Assembly: GCF_021864465.1 (NCBI RefSeq)
Contig: NZ_JAKKUV010000010.1
Coordinates: 46,319-110,318 of the forward strand
Source: Hyphobacterium sp. SN044
GTDB taxonomy: Bacteria > Pseudomonadota > Alphaproteobacteria > Caulobacterales > Maricaulaceae
Direction of reading: 5' to 3'
DNA length: 64,000 bases
The position numbers were made by a program, and so were the translations under genes. Below the pieces are notes generated by a model. It did not search any database and was not told the DNA's origin. It worked only from the letters and a program-made list of their open reading frames with translations. Shown here in pieces: positions 53,079-61,534 of this stretch (the stretch's first letter is position 1; each line of letters starts with the position of its first letter).

Positions 53079-53085
53079 ATCGCGC

Positions 53086-53811
53086 TCACGCCTGTTCGGC
53101 GATTTCCACAAGGCGATGCGGGCGCAGGATGACGAGATGGCTCGATCGCCGTCCTTCGAGCAGGCCTTCCTCGATCCAGGCCGAAAGCGTCCGGCTGACG
53201 GTGTGAAGCGTGGTGCCGGTCATCTCCGCGAGGTCCTGGCGTGACAGCGCGAACGGAATCTCCACGCCCTCAGCGGTTCTCCGGCCCGATTGGCCTGCAA
53301 GACGCAGAATAGTGGCGGCGATACGGCGTTCGACCTGCTGCGTGGCGATCTCCTGCAGCCGGGCCTGCAATTCCTCGATTCGCCCACCCATCATGCCCAT
53401 TGCGCGCATGGCGAGCGGCGGGTTCTCCTGCATCAGCGCCATCATCCGGACCGCGCTCCAGCTGAGAACGGAGGTCTCCTCCACCGCGACAGGCGTGGCG
53501 GGATAGGGCATGCCCCGGAAGACGGCCACTGAGCCCACCAGGTCTCCCGGCCCCATGAAACGCAGCACGATATTCTTGCCGTCAGGAGTTGCCTGATCGA
53601 GCCGCAGCCGTCCCCAGGCCACGACATAGTGATGCGTGGCGTCATCGCCCTGCTGGAACAGCGACTCCTGTTTCGCGAGCTTGCGCTCCTGCGCCTCCCG
53701 CGCAGAGAGCGCGACGAGGTCTGGATCGAGCTCGCGGAAGAAGGGCGAACGCGACAGGACGGCGGTGCGGGCCTCGATGTCCAAGGGGCAATCCTCAACG
53801 ACAAACTGCAA
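53086..53811 (-). CDS. Crp/Fnr-family regulator, NnrR-like
   Basis: 241 aa with a cyclic-nucleotide-fold sensor domain (residues ~25-130, QESLFQQGDDATHHYVVAWGRLRL), a long dimer helix (MMGGRIEELQARLQEIATQQVERR) and an HTH (FALSRQDLAEMTGTTLHTVSRTLSAW). The recognition helix has HTVSR where FNR/FixK proteins have ETVSR, as in NO-responsive NnrR/Dnr-type members, which fits the TTGCG half-sites nearby. No Fe-S Cys set is present. It is divergent from the NO reductase gene, sharing the box at 53865, and is the likely NO-dependent activator of nirK, norZ and nnrS. Confidence 0.85.
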   Translation of the reverse strand: MQFVVEDCPLDIEARTAVLSRSPFFRELDPDLVALSAREAQERKLAKQESLFQQGDDATHHYVVAWGRLRLDQATPDGKNIVLRFMGPGDLVGSVAVFRGMPYPATPVAVEETSVLSWSAVRMMALMQENPPLAMRAMGMMGGRIEELQARLQEIATQQVERRIAATILRLAGQSGRRTAEGVEIPFALSRQDLAEMTGTTLHTVSRTLSAWIEEGLLEGRRSSHLVILRPHRLVEIAEQA

Positions 53812-53864
53812 TGGCGTTAGCGCGAATCCGTCCGCACGCCAATGCCGCGCCTATTTCCGTGAAT

Positions 53865-53878
53865 TTGATCCCGCGCAA
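53865..53878 (+). promoter_or_regulatory. Hybrid FNR/NnrR box between the nnrR-like and norZ genes
   Basis: TTGAT-CCCG-CGCAA: a perfect FNR/FixK half-site joined to a perfect NnrR half-site. It is 88 bases before the norZ ATG and 53 bases from the regulator ATG, so it could serve both divergent promoters and both regulators. Confidence 0.65.
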
Positions 53879-53966
53879 ATCCGGAATGCGCGCGCGGTCC
53901 TAGAGCAGCGTCATGAGACGGGTCACCCGGTCCGTCTTCTTGCATTCCAATGGAGGGAGACACCCC

Positions 53967-56249
53967 ATGCAGGACCGCTCAATGCGCACACTGTGGGCAA
54001 TCCTGGCGCTGATCCTCATCGTCTCGTTCAGCTGGCTCGGGCTGATCGGTCGGGAGATCCACCGTCAGGCACCGCCCATGCCGTCCGCCGTCGTCACGGC
54101 GGAAGGCGACGTCCTTTACACCCGCGAGGACATCGAGACCGGCCGCCAGGTCTATCAGTCGATGGGCGGCCAGCAGGTCGGTTCGATATGGGGCCACGGC
54201 GGCTATCTGGCGCCCGACTGGTCGGCCGACTGGCTGCACCGTGAGTCGATGGCCATGCTCGACGCCCGCGCCGATGAACTTTACGGCGCCTCGTACGGCG
54301 AACTCGATGACGGCCGCCAGGCCGACATGCGCGTGCGTCTTCAGGAAGAACTGAACGCCAACACCTATGACGCCGAAACCGGTCAGATCATCATCTCCGG
54401 GGAACGCATTGCGACGGCGCGTCAGGTGGCCCGCCACTATGTCGACCTGTTCGGAGATGCGCATGAACTCGAGGCGCTGCGCGAGGACTACGCCATCGCC
54501 AACGGTGCCATTCCGGACCTCGAACGCCGGGAAAAGCTGACCGCCTTCTTTTTCTGGGCGTCCTGGGCAACCGTGACGCATCGCCCCGAAGGCGGCGTCA
54601 CCTATACCAATAACTGGCCCCACGAACCGCTGGTCGGAAACGCCCCGTCGGCGGGCAACATCATGTGGTCGATCGCCAGCATCATCCTTCTGATCGCCGG
54701 CATCGGTGCCCTCACCTGGTGGCATTCCGGCCGCAAGGAGGAAGCCGCTCCGACACCGCCGGCCAGTGACCCGCTGACCGCCGTGGCCCCGACCGCCTCG
54801 ATGAAGGCAACGCGGAAGTATTTCTGGACTGTCATCGCTCTCTTCCTCGCGCAGATCCTGCTCGGGGCGGTGACCGCCCACTATGCGGTCGAGGGTCACG
54901 ACTTCTACGGCATCCCGCTGTCCGACATCATTCCCTATGCCGTGACCCGGACCTGGCACACCCAGCTGGCCATCTTCTGGATCGCGACCGCCTGGCTCGC
55001 CACGGGTCTCTACCTCGCCCCGATCCTTGGCGGGAAGGAGCCGAAATTCCAGGCGCTCGGCGTCAACGTGCTCTATGGCGCGCTGCTTGTCGTCGTCGTG
55101 GGTTCGATGGCCGGCGAATGGCTCGGCGTGCAGCAGGTCTTCGATCTCGACATGAATTTCTGGTTCGGACACCAGGGCTGGGAATATGTCGATCTCGGCC
55201 GCTTCTGGCAGCTCCTGCTGTTCGCCGGCCTGATGATCTGGCTGGCCCTTGTCGGCCGCGCCCTGTGGCCGGCGTTGCGTGTCCCGGGCGAGGGACGGCC
55301 TCTGACCGTCATTCTCTTCCTGTCGACCATCGCCATCGGCCTTTTCTACGGCGCGGGTCTCACCTGGGGCCAGCACACCCATTTGTCGATGATCGAGTAC
55401 TGGCGCTGGTGGGTGGTTCACCTTTGGGTCGAGGGCTTCTTCGAAGTCTTCGCCACCGCGGCCATCGCCCTCCTCCTCGTCAAGCTGGGTCTCGTGCGTG
55501 CCCGCACCGCCAATCACGGCGTGCTGTTCGCCACGGTGATCTTCCTGACGGGCGGCGTGCTCGGCACGCTGCACCACCTCTACTTCGCCGGCGCGACAAC
55601 CTCGGTCATCGCCGTCGGCGCCGTCTTCTCTGCGCTGGAAGTCGTGCCGCTCGCCCTGATCGGTCACGAAGCCTATGAGAACTACCGCATGACGAAGGCG
55701 GCGACGTGGGTGCAGACCTACAAATGGCCGATCTTCTTCTTTGTCGCGGTGGCCTTCTGGAACCTCGTGGGTGCCGGCCTTCTGGGCTTCCTCATCAACC
55801 CGCCGATCTCGCTCTACTTCGTGCAGGGCCTCAACCTGACCGCCACGCACGGCCACGCCGCCCTGTTCGGGGTCTACGGCCTGCTCGGCATCGGTCTGAT
55901 GCTGTTCTGCTTCCGCGGCCTGTTCCCGAAATTCGCCTGGTCGGACCGGATGATCGGGACGAGCTTCTGGCTGCTCAATGGCGGGCTGGCGATGATGGTG
56001 TTCATGAGCCTCTTCCCGGTCGGCGTGCTCCAGGCGCATGCCAGCATCACGGAAGGGCTCTGGTACGCCCGCTCCGCGGAATTCCTGCAACAGCCGATCA
56101 TCCACTTCCTCGTCTGGATGCGGGTGCCGGGAGACATCGTCTTCTCGATCGGTGCGGGGGTTCTGGCCCTGTTCGCAGGACAGCTGGCCTGGGCGGGCTT
56201 CCGCCAGGGCCGCGCCAAACCGGCGGCGCATCCCGCGCCGGCGGAGTAA
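53967..56249 (+). CDS. norZ: Quinol-dependent nitric oxide reductase (qNOR)
   Basis: Single-chain NO reductase of 760 aa (2 NO to N2O) that takes electrons from quinol. The ATG at 53967 follows GGAGGGAG at good spacing. The first helix (LWAILALILIVSFSWLGLI) and ~170-residue periplasmic cytochrome c-like fold without a heme c motif mark it as qNOR. The heme ligands are the His in TWHTQLAIFWIAT, WVVHLWVEGFFEVFA (FeB His and Glu), GTLHHLYFAGA (two His) and ATHGHAALFGVYG (heme b/b3 His). Its promoter has a hybrid FNR/NnrR box. It detoxifies or respires NO from NirK. Confidence 0.96.
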   Translation: MQDRSMRTLWAILALILIVSFSWLGLIGREIHRQAPPMPSAVVTAEGDVLYTREDIETGRQVYQSMGGQQVGSIWGHGGYLAPDWSADWLHRESMAMLDARADELYGASYGELDDGRQADMRVRLQEELNANTYDAETGQIIISGERIATARQVARHYVDLFGDAHELEALREDYAIANGAIPDLERREKLTAFFFWASWATVTHRPEGGVTYTNNWPHEPLVGNAPSAGNIMWSIASIILLIAGIGALTWWHSGRKEEAAPTPPASDPLTAVAPTASMKATRKYFWTVIALFLAQILLGAVTAHYAVEGHDFYGIPLSDIIPYAVTRTWHTQLAIFWIATAWLATGLYLAPILGGKEPKFQALGVNVLYGALLVVVVGSMAGEWLGVQQVFDLDMNFWFGHQGWEYVDLGRFWQLLLFAGLMIWLALVGRALWPALRVPGEGRPLTVILFLSTIAIGLFYGAGLTWGQHTHLSMIEYWRWWVVHLWVEGFFEVFATAAIALLLVKLGLVRARTANHGVLFATVIFLTGGVLGTLHHLYFAGATTSVIAVGAVFSALEVVPLALIGHEAYENYRMTKAATWVQTYKWPIFFFVAVAFWNLVGAGLLGFLINPPISLYFVQGLNLTATHGHAALFGVYGLLGIGLMLFCFRGLFPKFAWSDRMIGTSFWLLNGGLAMMVFMSLFPVGVLQAHASITEGLWYARSAEFLQQPIIHFLVWMRVPGDIVFSIGAGVLALFAGQLAWAGFRQGRAKPAAHPAPAE

Positions 56250-56298
56250 GGAACCGGGACCGGCCCTCCCCCTTGTCCGCGGGCCGGTCACGGACACG

Positions 56299-56333
56299 TC
56301 ACCCCCGGAGCGCCAACCCCGCTCCGGGGGTGA
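56299..56333 (+). terminator. Strong hairpin after norZ
   Basis: A 14-bp perfect stem: TCACCCCCGGAGCG (56299-56312), loop of 7, CGCTCCGGGGGTGA (56320-56333). No U-tract follows, so read-through to the DUF454 gene is possible. Confidence 0.7.
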
Positions 56334-56354
56334 TGCCCTTCAGGAGGTCAGCCA

Positions 56355-56717
56355 ATGACGGCCTTGAGATTCACTCTCGGACTCACGGGCGCGGTGCTGC
56401 TGCCGATTGGCGCGGCAGGGGTCGTCCTCCCCCTCCTTCCCGGAACGCCGCTCCTCATCCTGTCCGCCTTCTGCTTCGCCCGCTCCTTTCCCGGACTTGA
56501 GCGCAAACTGCTCGACCATACGCAGATCGGCCCGCCGATCCGGGCCTGGCGCGAACGCGGCGCCATTCCGCGGCCCGCCAAGGCTCTGGCCTGTTCTGCC
56601 CTGTCCGTCTCGATCCTCGCGATCGCGGCAACGCCGTCTCCCCTGCCGCTGAAGGCGGCGCTGACGGCCGGCCTCATGCTGGTGATCGCCTGGCTTCTTA
56701 CCCGCCCTGAACGCTGA
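56355..56717 (+). CDS. DUF454 (YbaN-like) membrane protein, 120 aa
   Basis: Small inner-membrane protein with about three hydrophobic helices. GAAGVVLPLLPGTPLLILSAFCFARSFP is the DUF454/YbaN signature, followed by RAWRERGAIPRPAKALA and a last helix (GLMLVIAWLLT). YbaN homologues are frequently seen near NO reductase and heme-related genes, but the function is not established. It lies 21 bases after the norZ terminator, so it may be a partial read-through product of the norZ unit. Confidence 0.85.
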   Translation: MTALRFTLGLTGAVLLPIGAAGVVLPLLPGTPLLILSAFCFARSFPGLERKLLDHTQIGPPIRAWRERGAIPRPAKALACSALSVSILAIAATPSPLPLKAALTAGLMLVIAWLLTRPER

Positions 56718-56734
56718 CATTCCGGGCGCAGAAT

Positions 56735-56748
56735 TTGCGCTGGTGCAA
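56735..56748 (+). promoter_or_regulatory. NnrR/FNR-family box upstream of nrdJ
   Basis: TTGCG-CTGG-TGCAA, again with the CTGG spacer seen at 46322 and 49899. It is 61 bases before the nrdJ ATG, a typical activator position. Confidence 0.65.
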
Positions 56749-56809
56749 ATCGCCCCCCTGTCCGCCGCTGCAGTCTTGGCCGCCTGATTCCCTCAGCCGG
56801 AGACGCGCG

Positions 56810-59095
56810 ATGACCGAACTGCAGCAGATCTCGACCGATATCTGGGACATGAAATACCGCTTCCAATGCCCTGACACGGGTGAGGCGGACCAGACGATCG
56901 AGGACACATGGGACCGGGTGGCGAAAGCGCTCGCCCGCTGCGAGGGACGTCACGCCGCCCGCTGGCAGCGCGCCTTCCGCACCATCCTCGACGATTTCCG
57001 CTTCCTGCCGGCCGGCCGCATCCTGTCGGGTGCCGGGACCGGGCGAACCGTGACGCTGTTCAACTGCTTCGTGATGGGCACGATCCCGGACGATCTCGGC
57101 GGGATTTTCGACATGCTGAAGGAAGCCGCGCTGACCATGCAGCAGGGCGGCGGGATCGGCTACGACTTCTCCACCCTGCGCCCCAAGGGCAGCCTCGTCG
57201 CCGGTGTCGGTGCCGACGCCAGCGGCCCTTTGAGCTTCATGGACGTGTGGGACGCGATGTGCCGCACCATCATGAGCGCGGGCTCGCGGCGCGGCGCGAT
57301 GATGGGTGTGATGCGCGACCACCACCCGGACATCCTCGCTTTCATCGACGCCAAGCGGGACGCGGCGCGATTGCGCAATTTCAACCTCTCCGTCCTTGTT
57401 AGCGATGCGCTGATCGAGGCCGTCGACAGGGACGCCGACTGGCCGCTGCATTTCGGCGGCCGGGTCCACACCACGCTCAAGGCCCGCGAGCTCTGGGACG
57501 CCATCATGCGGGCGACCTACGACTTCGCCGAGCCGGGCGTGATCTTCATCGACCGGATCAACGCCGCCAACAACCTGTCCTGGCTGGAGGAGATCGCGGC
57601 GACCAATCCGTGCGGCGAACAGCCCCTGCCACCCTATGGCGCCTGCCTTCTGGGCTCGGTCAATCTCAGCCGCTTCGTGATCGACGCCTTCCTGCCGGAC
57701 GCACGCCTCGACCTCGACGCGATCCGGACCTGCGTCGCGACCGCCGTGCGGTTGATGGACAATGTGATCGACACCAGCAATTTCCCGCTGGAGCAGCAGC
57801 GTAAAGAAGCCATCGGCAAGAGGCGGCTGGGCCTCGGCGTCACCGGCCTCGGCGACGCGCTGGCGATGTGCGGGATTCGCTACGGCTCGCCCCGCGCGGT
57901 CGAGGCGGTGGACACGTGGATGGGCCGGATCGCCAACGAGGCCTATCGCGCCAGCGCGCTACTCGCCGCGGAAAAGGGCGCCTTCCCCCTATACGACGCC
58001 GCCGAGTATCTGAAGGCCCCGATGGTCCAGGCGCTCGACGAGGACGTGCGCGCCCTCATTGCCGCACACGGCATCCGCAACAGCCACCTCACCTCGATCG
58101 CCCCGACCGGGACGATCTCGCTCTTCGCGAACAACACCAGCGGCGGCGTCGAACCCGTCTTCGGACACACCTTCAATCGAAAGGTCCGGCAAAAGGACGG
58201 CAGCCATGTCGAAGAGGAAATCCAGGACTACGCCTACCGCACCTTCCGGACGCAGTTCGGGCCGATGGCGGCACTGCCCGACTGTTTCGTCGAGGCCGAT
58301 CAGCTGACGCCGCGCGAGCATGTCGCCATGCAGGCCGCCGCGCAGAAATGGGTCGACAGTTCGATCAGCAAAACGATCAACCTTCCAGCCGATATCGCCT
58401 TCGACGATTTCAAGGACGTCTACCGGCTCGCCTACGATCTCGGCTGCAAGGGCTGCACGACCTACCGGCCGAACGCCACGACCGGCTCGGTCCTGTCCAA
58501 GTCCAGTGAAAAGAGGGCCGAAGAGCCTTCCCCGGCCGAACCGCCGGCCCGCCTCGGCGACCGCCCGGTCGAACTGCCCGGGCAGACCTACAAGCTGCGC
58601 TGGCCGCACAGCGAACACGCCATCTATGTCACGATCAACGACCTGATCGAGGACAGCGGGGACGGGTCGAACGAAATCACCCGCCGCCCGTTCGAGATCT
58701 TCATCAACTCGAAGAATATGGACCACTACGCCTGGACGCTCGCGCTGACCCGGATGATCTCGGCCGTCTTCCGGCGTGGCGGCGATGTCCGCTTCGTGGC
58801 CGAGGAGCTGGGTGCGGTGTTCGATCCCCAGGGCGGGGCGTTCGTGAACGGACGCTATGCCCCGAGCCTCCTTGCCGTGATCGGCGGCGTCATCGAGCGG
58901 CACCTCGAGGCGATCGACGGCAAGTCGGGCCCGGCCGCGCGCAGCGGTGATCCTGAACCCGGTCCGGATGCGGCAGCCCAAGCGCCCGCCTCGCTGCCGG
59001 CCGCGACACTCTGTCCGAAATGCCATCAACCGTCGGTGATCAAGCTCGAAGGCTGTCTCACCTGCACGGGGTGCGGCTATTCGAAATGCGGCTGA
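56810..59095 (+). CDS. nrdJ: Adenosylcobalamin-dependent ribonucleotide reductase (class II)
   Basis: 761 aa from the ATG at 56810 (AGCCGGAGACG upstream). Reduces ribonucleotides without oxygen or NO-sensitive iron, using B12. Active-site cysteines are in LFNCFVM and NPCGEQPLPPYGACLLGSVNL, with the Glu of PCGE as acid-base. PTGTISLFANNTSGGVEP and KGCTTYRPNATTGSVL mark the barrel. A C-terminal zinc-ribbon-like tail has CPKCH and CLTCTGCGYSKC, supplying the redox cysteines. The NnrR-type box upstream suggests induction under anaerobic/NO conditions, where class I enzymes fail. Confidence 0.95.
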   Translation: MTELQQISTDIWDMKYRFQCPDTGEADQTIEDTWDRVAKALARCEGRHAARWQRAFRTILDDFRFLPAGRILSGAGTGRTVTLFNCFVMGTIPDDLGGIFDMLKEAALTMQQGGGIGYDFSTLRPKGSLVAGVGADASGPLSFMDVWDAMCRTIMSAGSRRGAMMGVMRDHHPDILAFIDAKRDAARLRNFNLSVLVSDALIEAVDRDADWPLHFGGRVHTTLKARELWDAIMRATYDFAEPGVIFIDRINAANNLSWLEEIAATNPCGEQPLPPYGACLLGSVNLSRFVIDAFLPDARLDLDAIRTCVATAVRLMDNVIDTSNFPLEQQRKEAIGKRRLGLGVTGLGDALAMCGIRYGSPRAVEAVDTWMGRIANEAYRASALLAAEKGAFPLYDAAEYLKAPMVQALDEDVRALIAAHGIRNSHLTSIAPTGTISLFANNTSGGVEPVFGHTFNRKVRQKDGSHVEEEIQDYAYRTFRTQFGPMAALPDCFVEADQLTPREHVAMQAAAQKWVDSSISKTINLPADIAFDDFKDVYRLAYDLGCKGCTTYRPNATTGSVLSKSSEKRAEEPSPAEPPARLGDRPVELPGQTYKLRWPHSEHAIYVTINDLIEDSGDGSNEITRRPFEIFINSKNMDHYAWTLALTRMISAVFRRGGDVRFVAEELGAVFDPQGGAFVNGRYAPSLLAVIGGVIERHLEAIDGKSGPAARSGDPEPGPDAAAQAPASLPAATLCPKCHQPSVIKLEGCLTCTGCGYSKCG

Positions 59096-59123
59096 GGCCC
59101 TGCCAGGCCCCTGAACAGCGCGT

Positions 59124-59137
59124 TTGCGCTCCCACAA
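59124..59137 (+). promoter_or_regulatory. NnrR/FNR-family box upstream of nnrS
   Basis: TTGCG-CTCC-CACAA, 90 bases before the nnrS ATG. The first half-site is perfect and the second retains ACAA. Confidence 0.55.
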
Positions 59138-59227
59138 ATCGATACCCGCCGCCGTGTGCTTCAAGGAATGCGCATTCGGTGCCCGGCACGGGACGCGCCG
59201 CCACCTTCGAGGAGCTGGAGCTGAGCC

Positions 59228-60454
59228 ATGCTGAAACGCCCTGATACGTCCGCGCTGCGCCGGGCCATGCCGCGAGACCCGGTCGAGGCCCGGCGGAGCT
59301 ATGCCGGTGCGGCCCTGTTCAGCTTCGGCTTCCGGCCGTTCTTTCTCGGCGGCGCGATCTGGGGCGCGCTGGTCGTTCCGGTCTGGATCGCCGCCTGGGC
59401 GCTCGGCTGGAGCGAGATCGGCGGCATCCCGGCACTCGCCTGGCATGTCCACGAAATGCTGTTCGGCTTTCTCGGAGCGATCATTGCCGGATTCCTGCTG
59501 ACGGCTGTACCGAACTGGACCGGCCGCCTGCCCGTCATGGGCGGGCCGCTGCTGGCGCTCGCTGCGCTGTGGCTGTCGGGCCGTCTCGCCATGCTGGTCG
59601 GCGGTCCGGTCCTCCTCGTGGCGGGCATGGACGCCAGCTTCCTCCTGGTCCTCGCCGCCCTTCTGTGGCGGGAGGTGATCACTGGCGGCAATTTCCGGAA
59701 CTTCCCGGTCTGCGGTCTCGCCAGCCTTTTCGCTCTCGCCAATCTCGGATTTCACGCCGCCATTGCTTTCGGGTTCGACTGGCGGCCGGCGCAGGGGCTC
59801 GCCATCGCCGTGATCGCGATGCTGATCGGCCTGATCGGCGGACGCATCGTACCGAGTTTCACACGCAACTGGATGGCCCAGACCGGGCGCACGCCCCTGC
59901 CCGCGCCCGCCGGGCGGTTCGACATGATCGCCCTGGGCGCGCTCGCGGCCTCGCTCGTCGCCTGGATCGTCTGCCCGTGGAGTGCGGCGACGGGCCTGCT
60001 CCTCGCCGCCGCAGGCCTTCTTCACGCCGTGCGTCTCGCGCGCTGGAAGGGCTGGCGGACCGGCGCGGAAAGCCTCGTCCTCATTCTCCATGCCGGCTAT
60101 GCGTGGCTGCCGCTGGCGCTGCTCGTGATGGCGGGAGTCATCCTCATGCCCGGCCTCGTCCCCGCCAGCGCGGCTCTGCATGCGCTGACCGCGGGTGCGA
60201 TGGGCACGATGACGCTCGCCGTCATGACAAGGGCGAGCCTCGGCCATACCGGCCGGGCCCGGACCGCTGACCGCGTCACCGCCGCGATCTATGTCCTTGT
60301 GCTGACCGCGGCTGTTGTCCGCGTGCTCGCGCCGATCCTGCTGCCGGTCGCGGCGGTCCCGGCCATGGCCGTCTCCGCCGTCCTTTGGAGCGCCGCCTTC
60401 GGCCTCTTCGCGCTGCGCTACGGACCGATGCTGGCCAAGCCGCGTGTCGCATAG
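59228..60454 (+). CDS. nnrS: NnrS family heme-copper membrane protein
   Basis: 408 aa, about 12 TM helices. The N-terminus FSFGFRPFFLGGAIW and WHVHEMLFGFLGAIIAGFLLTAVPNWTGR are NnrS hallmarks, with conserved His in HVHEM, a metal/heme ligand region. GRIVPSFTRNWM and AGAMGTMTLAVMTRASLGHTGR complete the family pattern. NnrS proteins protect iron-sulfur and other metal centres from NO in denitrifiers. It is the last gene of the NO-regulated island before the mobile segment. Confidence 0.93.
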   Translation: MLKRPDTSALRRAMPRDPVEARRSYAGAALFSFGFRPFFLGGAIWGALVVPVWIAAWALGWSEIGGIPALAWHVHEMLFGFLGAIIAGFLLTAVPNWTGRLPVMGGPLLALAALWLSGRLAMLVGGPVLLVAGMDASFLLVLAALLWREVITGGNFRNFPVCGLASLFALANLGFHAAIAFGFDWRPAQGLAIAVIAMLIGLIGGRIVPSFTRNWMAQTGRTPLPAPAGRFDMIALGALAASLVAWIVCPWSAATGLLLAAAGLLHAVRLARWKGWRTGAESLVLILHAGYAWLPLALLVMAGVILMPGLVPASAALHALTAGAMGTMTLAVMTRASLGHTGRARTADRVTAAIYVLVLTAAVVRVLAPILLPVAAVPAMAVSAVLWSAAFGLFALRYGPMLAKPRVA

Positions 60455-60547
60455 CCAATCAGCCGGTGAGGCGGGGGCGTTCCTGCGACCGTTTTCAAGG
60501 CCCGATCGTCGCGCTGACGTCTCATACCGGCTATTTGGAAACATGGC

Positions 60548-60705
60548 GGTGCTGTCAGACAAAAGCGAACCGGTCTCCGTTAGAGGTGGAGCGGCTCTAG
60601 TCAGGCGGCCAGCGCGATTTTCCGGTTCTCCTTGAACCAGTCTCGGTCATTGATGTGGCGCTCAAGATTGAAGAGGTTTCGGACGGAAGAGCAGACAGCG
60701 GCGCG
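60548..60705 (-). mobile_element. Decayed IS6-family element end (left boundary)
   Basis: 30 bases from 60548 (GGTGCTGTCAGACAAAAGCG onward) are identical to those at 63475, the terminal inverted repeat of the right IS copy. Then 60601-60705 encodes, on the minus strand, only the transposase tail: NLFNLERHINDRDWFKENRK, ending in Leu-Ala-Ala and a stop, similar to but diverged from the right copy. The rest of the element is gone. Orientation is the same as the right copy. Confidence 0.85.
60601..60705 (-). pseudogene. IS6 transposase C-terminal remnant
   Basis: About 30 codons of the transposase 3' end remain, reading NLFNLERHINDRDWFKENRK before the stop at 60601-60603. Aligned with the right copy (NHFNLDRHLNPRDRFKENRQ), about two thirds of residues match; the last few codons differ in length. 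The N-terminal catalytic part is missing. Confidence 0.8.
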
Positions 60706-61082
60706 TCTCTGCCCCCTGCATGCATTTCCAGCTGCGCCTGCGGCACGCACCGCAAGCCCGGCCTTTCCCGGTTACGGGAAAGTCTCTGATTTTCAGGAAA
60801 TACATGGCGGAGGGGATGGGCCTGATATCCAACCTTCTCCAACCTAAGTCGTTGTTTTATTTATCCGCCCGATGGTTTGAATGGTCATCCAGCTTCAGAC
60901 GCGACTAGCAGCGAAACGGATGAAGTGCGGTTGTGACAGCTTCTTGCGGAACACAACGGACCAGTTCGCTTCGGTCCGATGCACTTGAACACGTTCTTCC
61001 CGCCAGACCGCCTTCGATCACGGTGGTGTCATGCCCATCTGGCGCAGGCTGTCGGCGGCAAGGGCCGCGCGCGCCGGACGCA
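60706..61082. other. Non-coding scar between IS remnant and permease fragment
   Basis: About 375 bases with no gene I can support and several AT-richer patches (TAAGTCGTTGTTTTATTTATC near 60845). TGGCGGAGGGGATGGG (60805-60820) resembles the complement of a tRNA 3' acceptor/T-arm end, the kind of sequence used as an integrase attachment core. The stretch probably records earlier insertions and deletions. Confidence 0.45.
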
Positions 61083-61418
61083 TATTACGGCTGGCGCATG
61101 GCGTTCTATATCCTCGGCGTCTTCCTCGTGGTCCTCGTCGCGACGGCGCTGCTCCTGCATTATGGGTTTGCGGCCCTCGAACTTTTTCCCTCCGCCGATC
61201 AGGTTCGTGCGGTCCCCGAGCGCGAGTTCTTCAAGTTCGACTACGCATTCTGGTTCAACATGGCCTTCCTGGCGCTCACGGCCGTCTTTCTCGTCTGGAA
61301 GGTCAAAAGGACTGGTTTTTCCTTCTCAGCCGGCGACGGCGCTATTGAGAAGATGCTCTTCTGGCTCGCCGTAGTCGCCTATGCGTGGCTAGGGGTCCGT
61401 CTTCTCGTCGGGCTCTGA
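61083..61418 (+). pseudogene. YraQ-type permease, C-terminal fragment
   Basis: The reading frame carries the last ~110 residues of a YraQ/DUF318-like predicted permease: YYGWRMAFYILGVFLVVLVA, then FFKFDYAFWFNMAFLALTAVFLVWKVKRTG, with three hydrophobic helices. The conserved YYGWRMA joins directly to unrelated upstream sequence, and the N-terminal ~200 residues are absent. An ATG at 61098 (106 codons) could still allow a short membrane peptide. Such permeases often sit beside ArsR-type metal regulators, as here. Confidence 0.65.
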
Positions 61419-61534
61419 GGCTCAAGGATCGGGATGGCGTGGCGAGCGCGAGCCGACTATTCTACATGTTGGCAAGCTGTGCCGTCAAAGCGCTAAGGTC
61501 TACTATGCTGCGGTGCCGGTTAAAACTCGGCCGT

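Noticed and set aside
53979-56297. A 772-codon open frame antisense to norZ, and similar long antisense frames (for example 24720-26996 opposite the RND pump, 35404-37083, 20892-22415)
   Set aside because: They have Arg/Gly/Asp/His-rich compositions with no domains. High GC at third codon positions removes stops on the opposite strand; the sense genes are clear family members.
60805-60820. A tRNA gene near 60.8 kb
   Set aside because: Only the 3' acceptor-like segment is recognisable; no anticodon arm or D-arm can be built around it.
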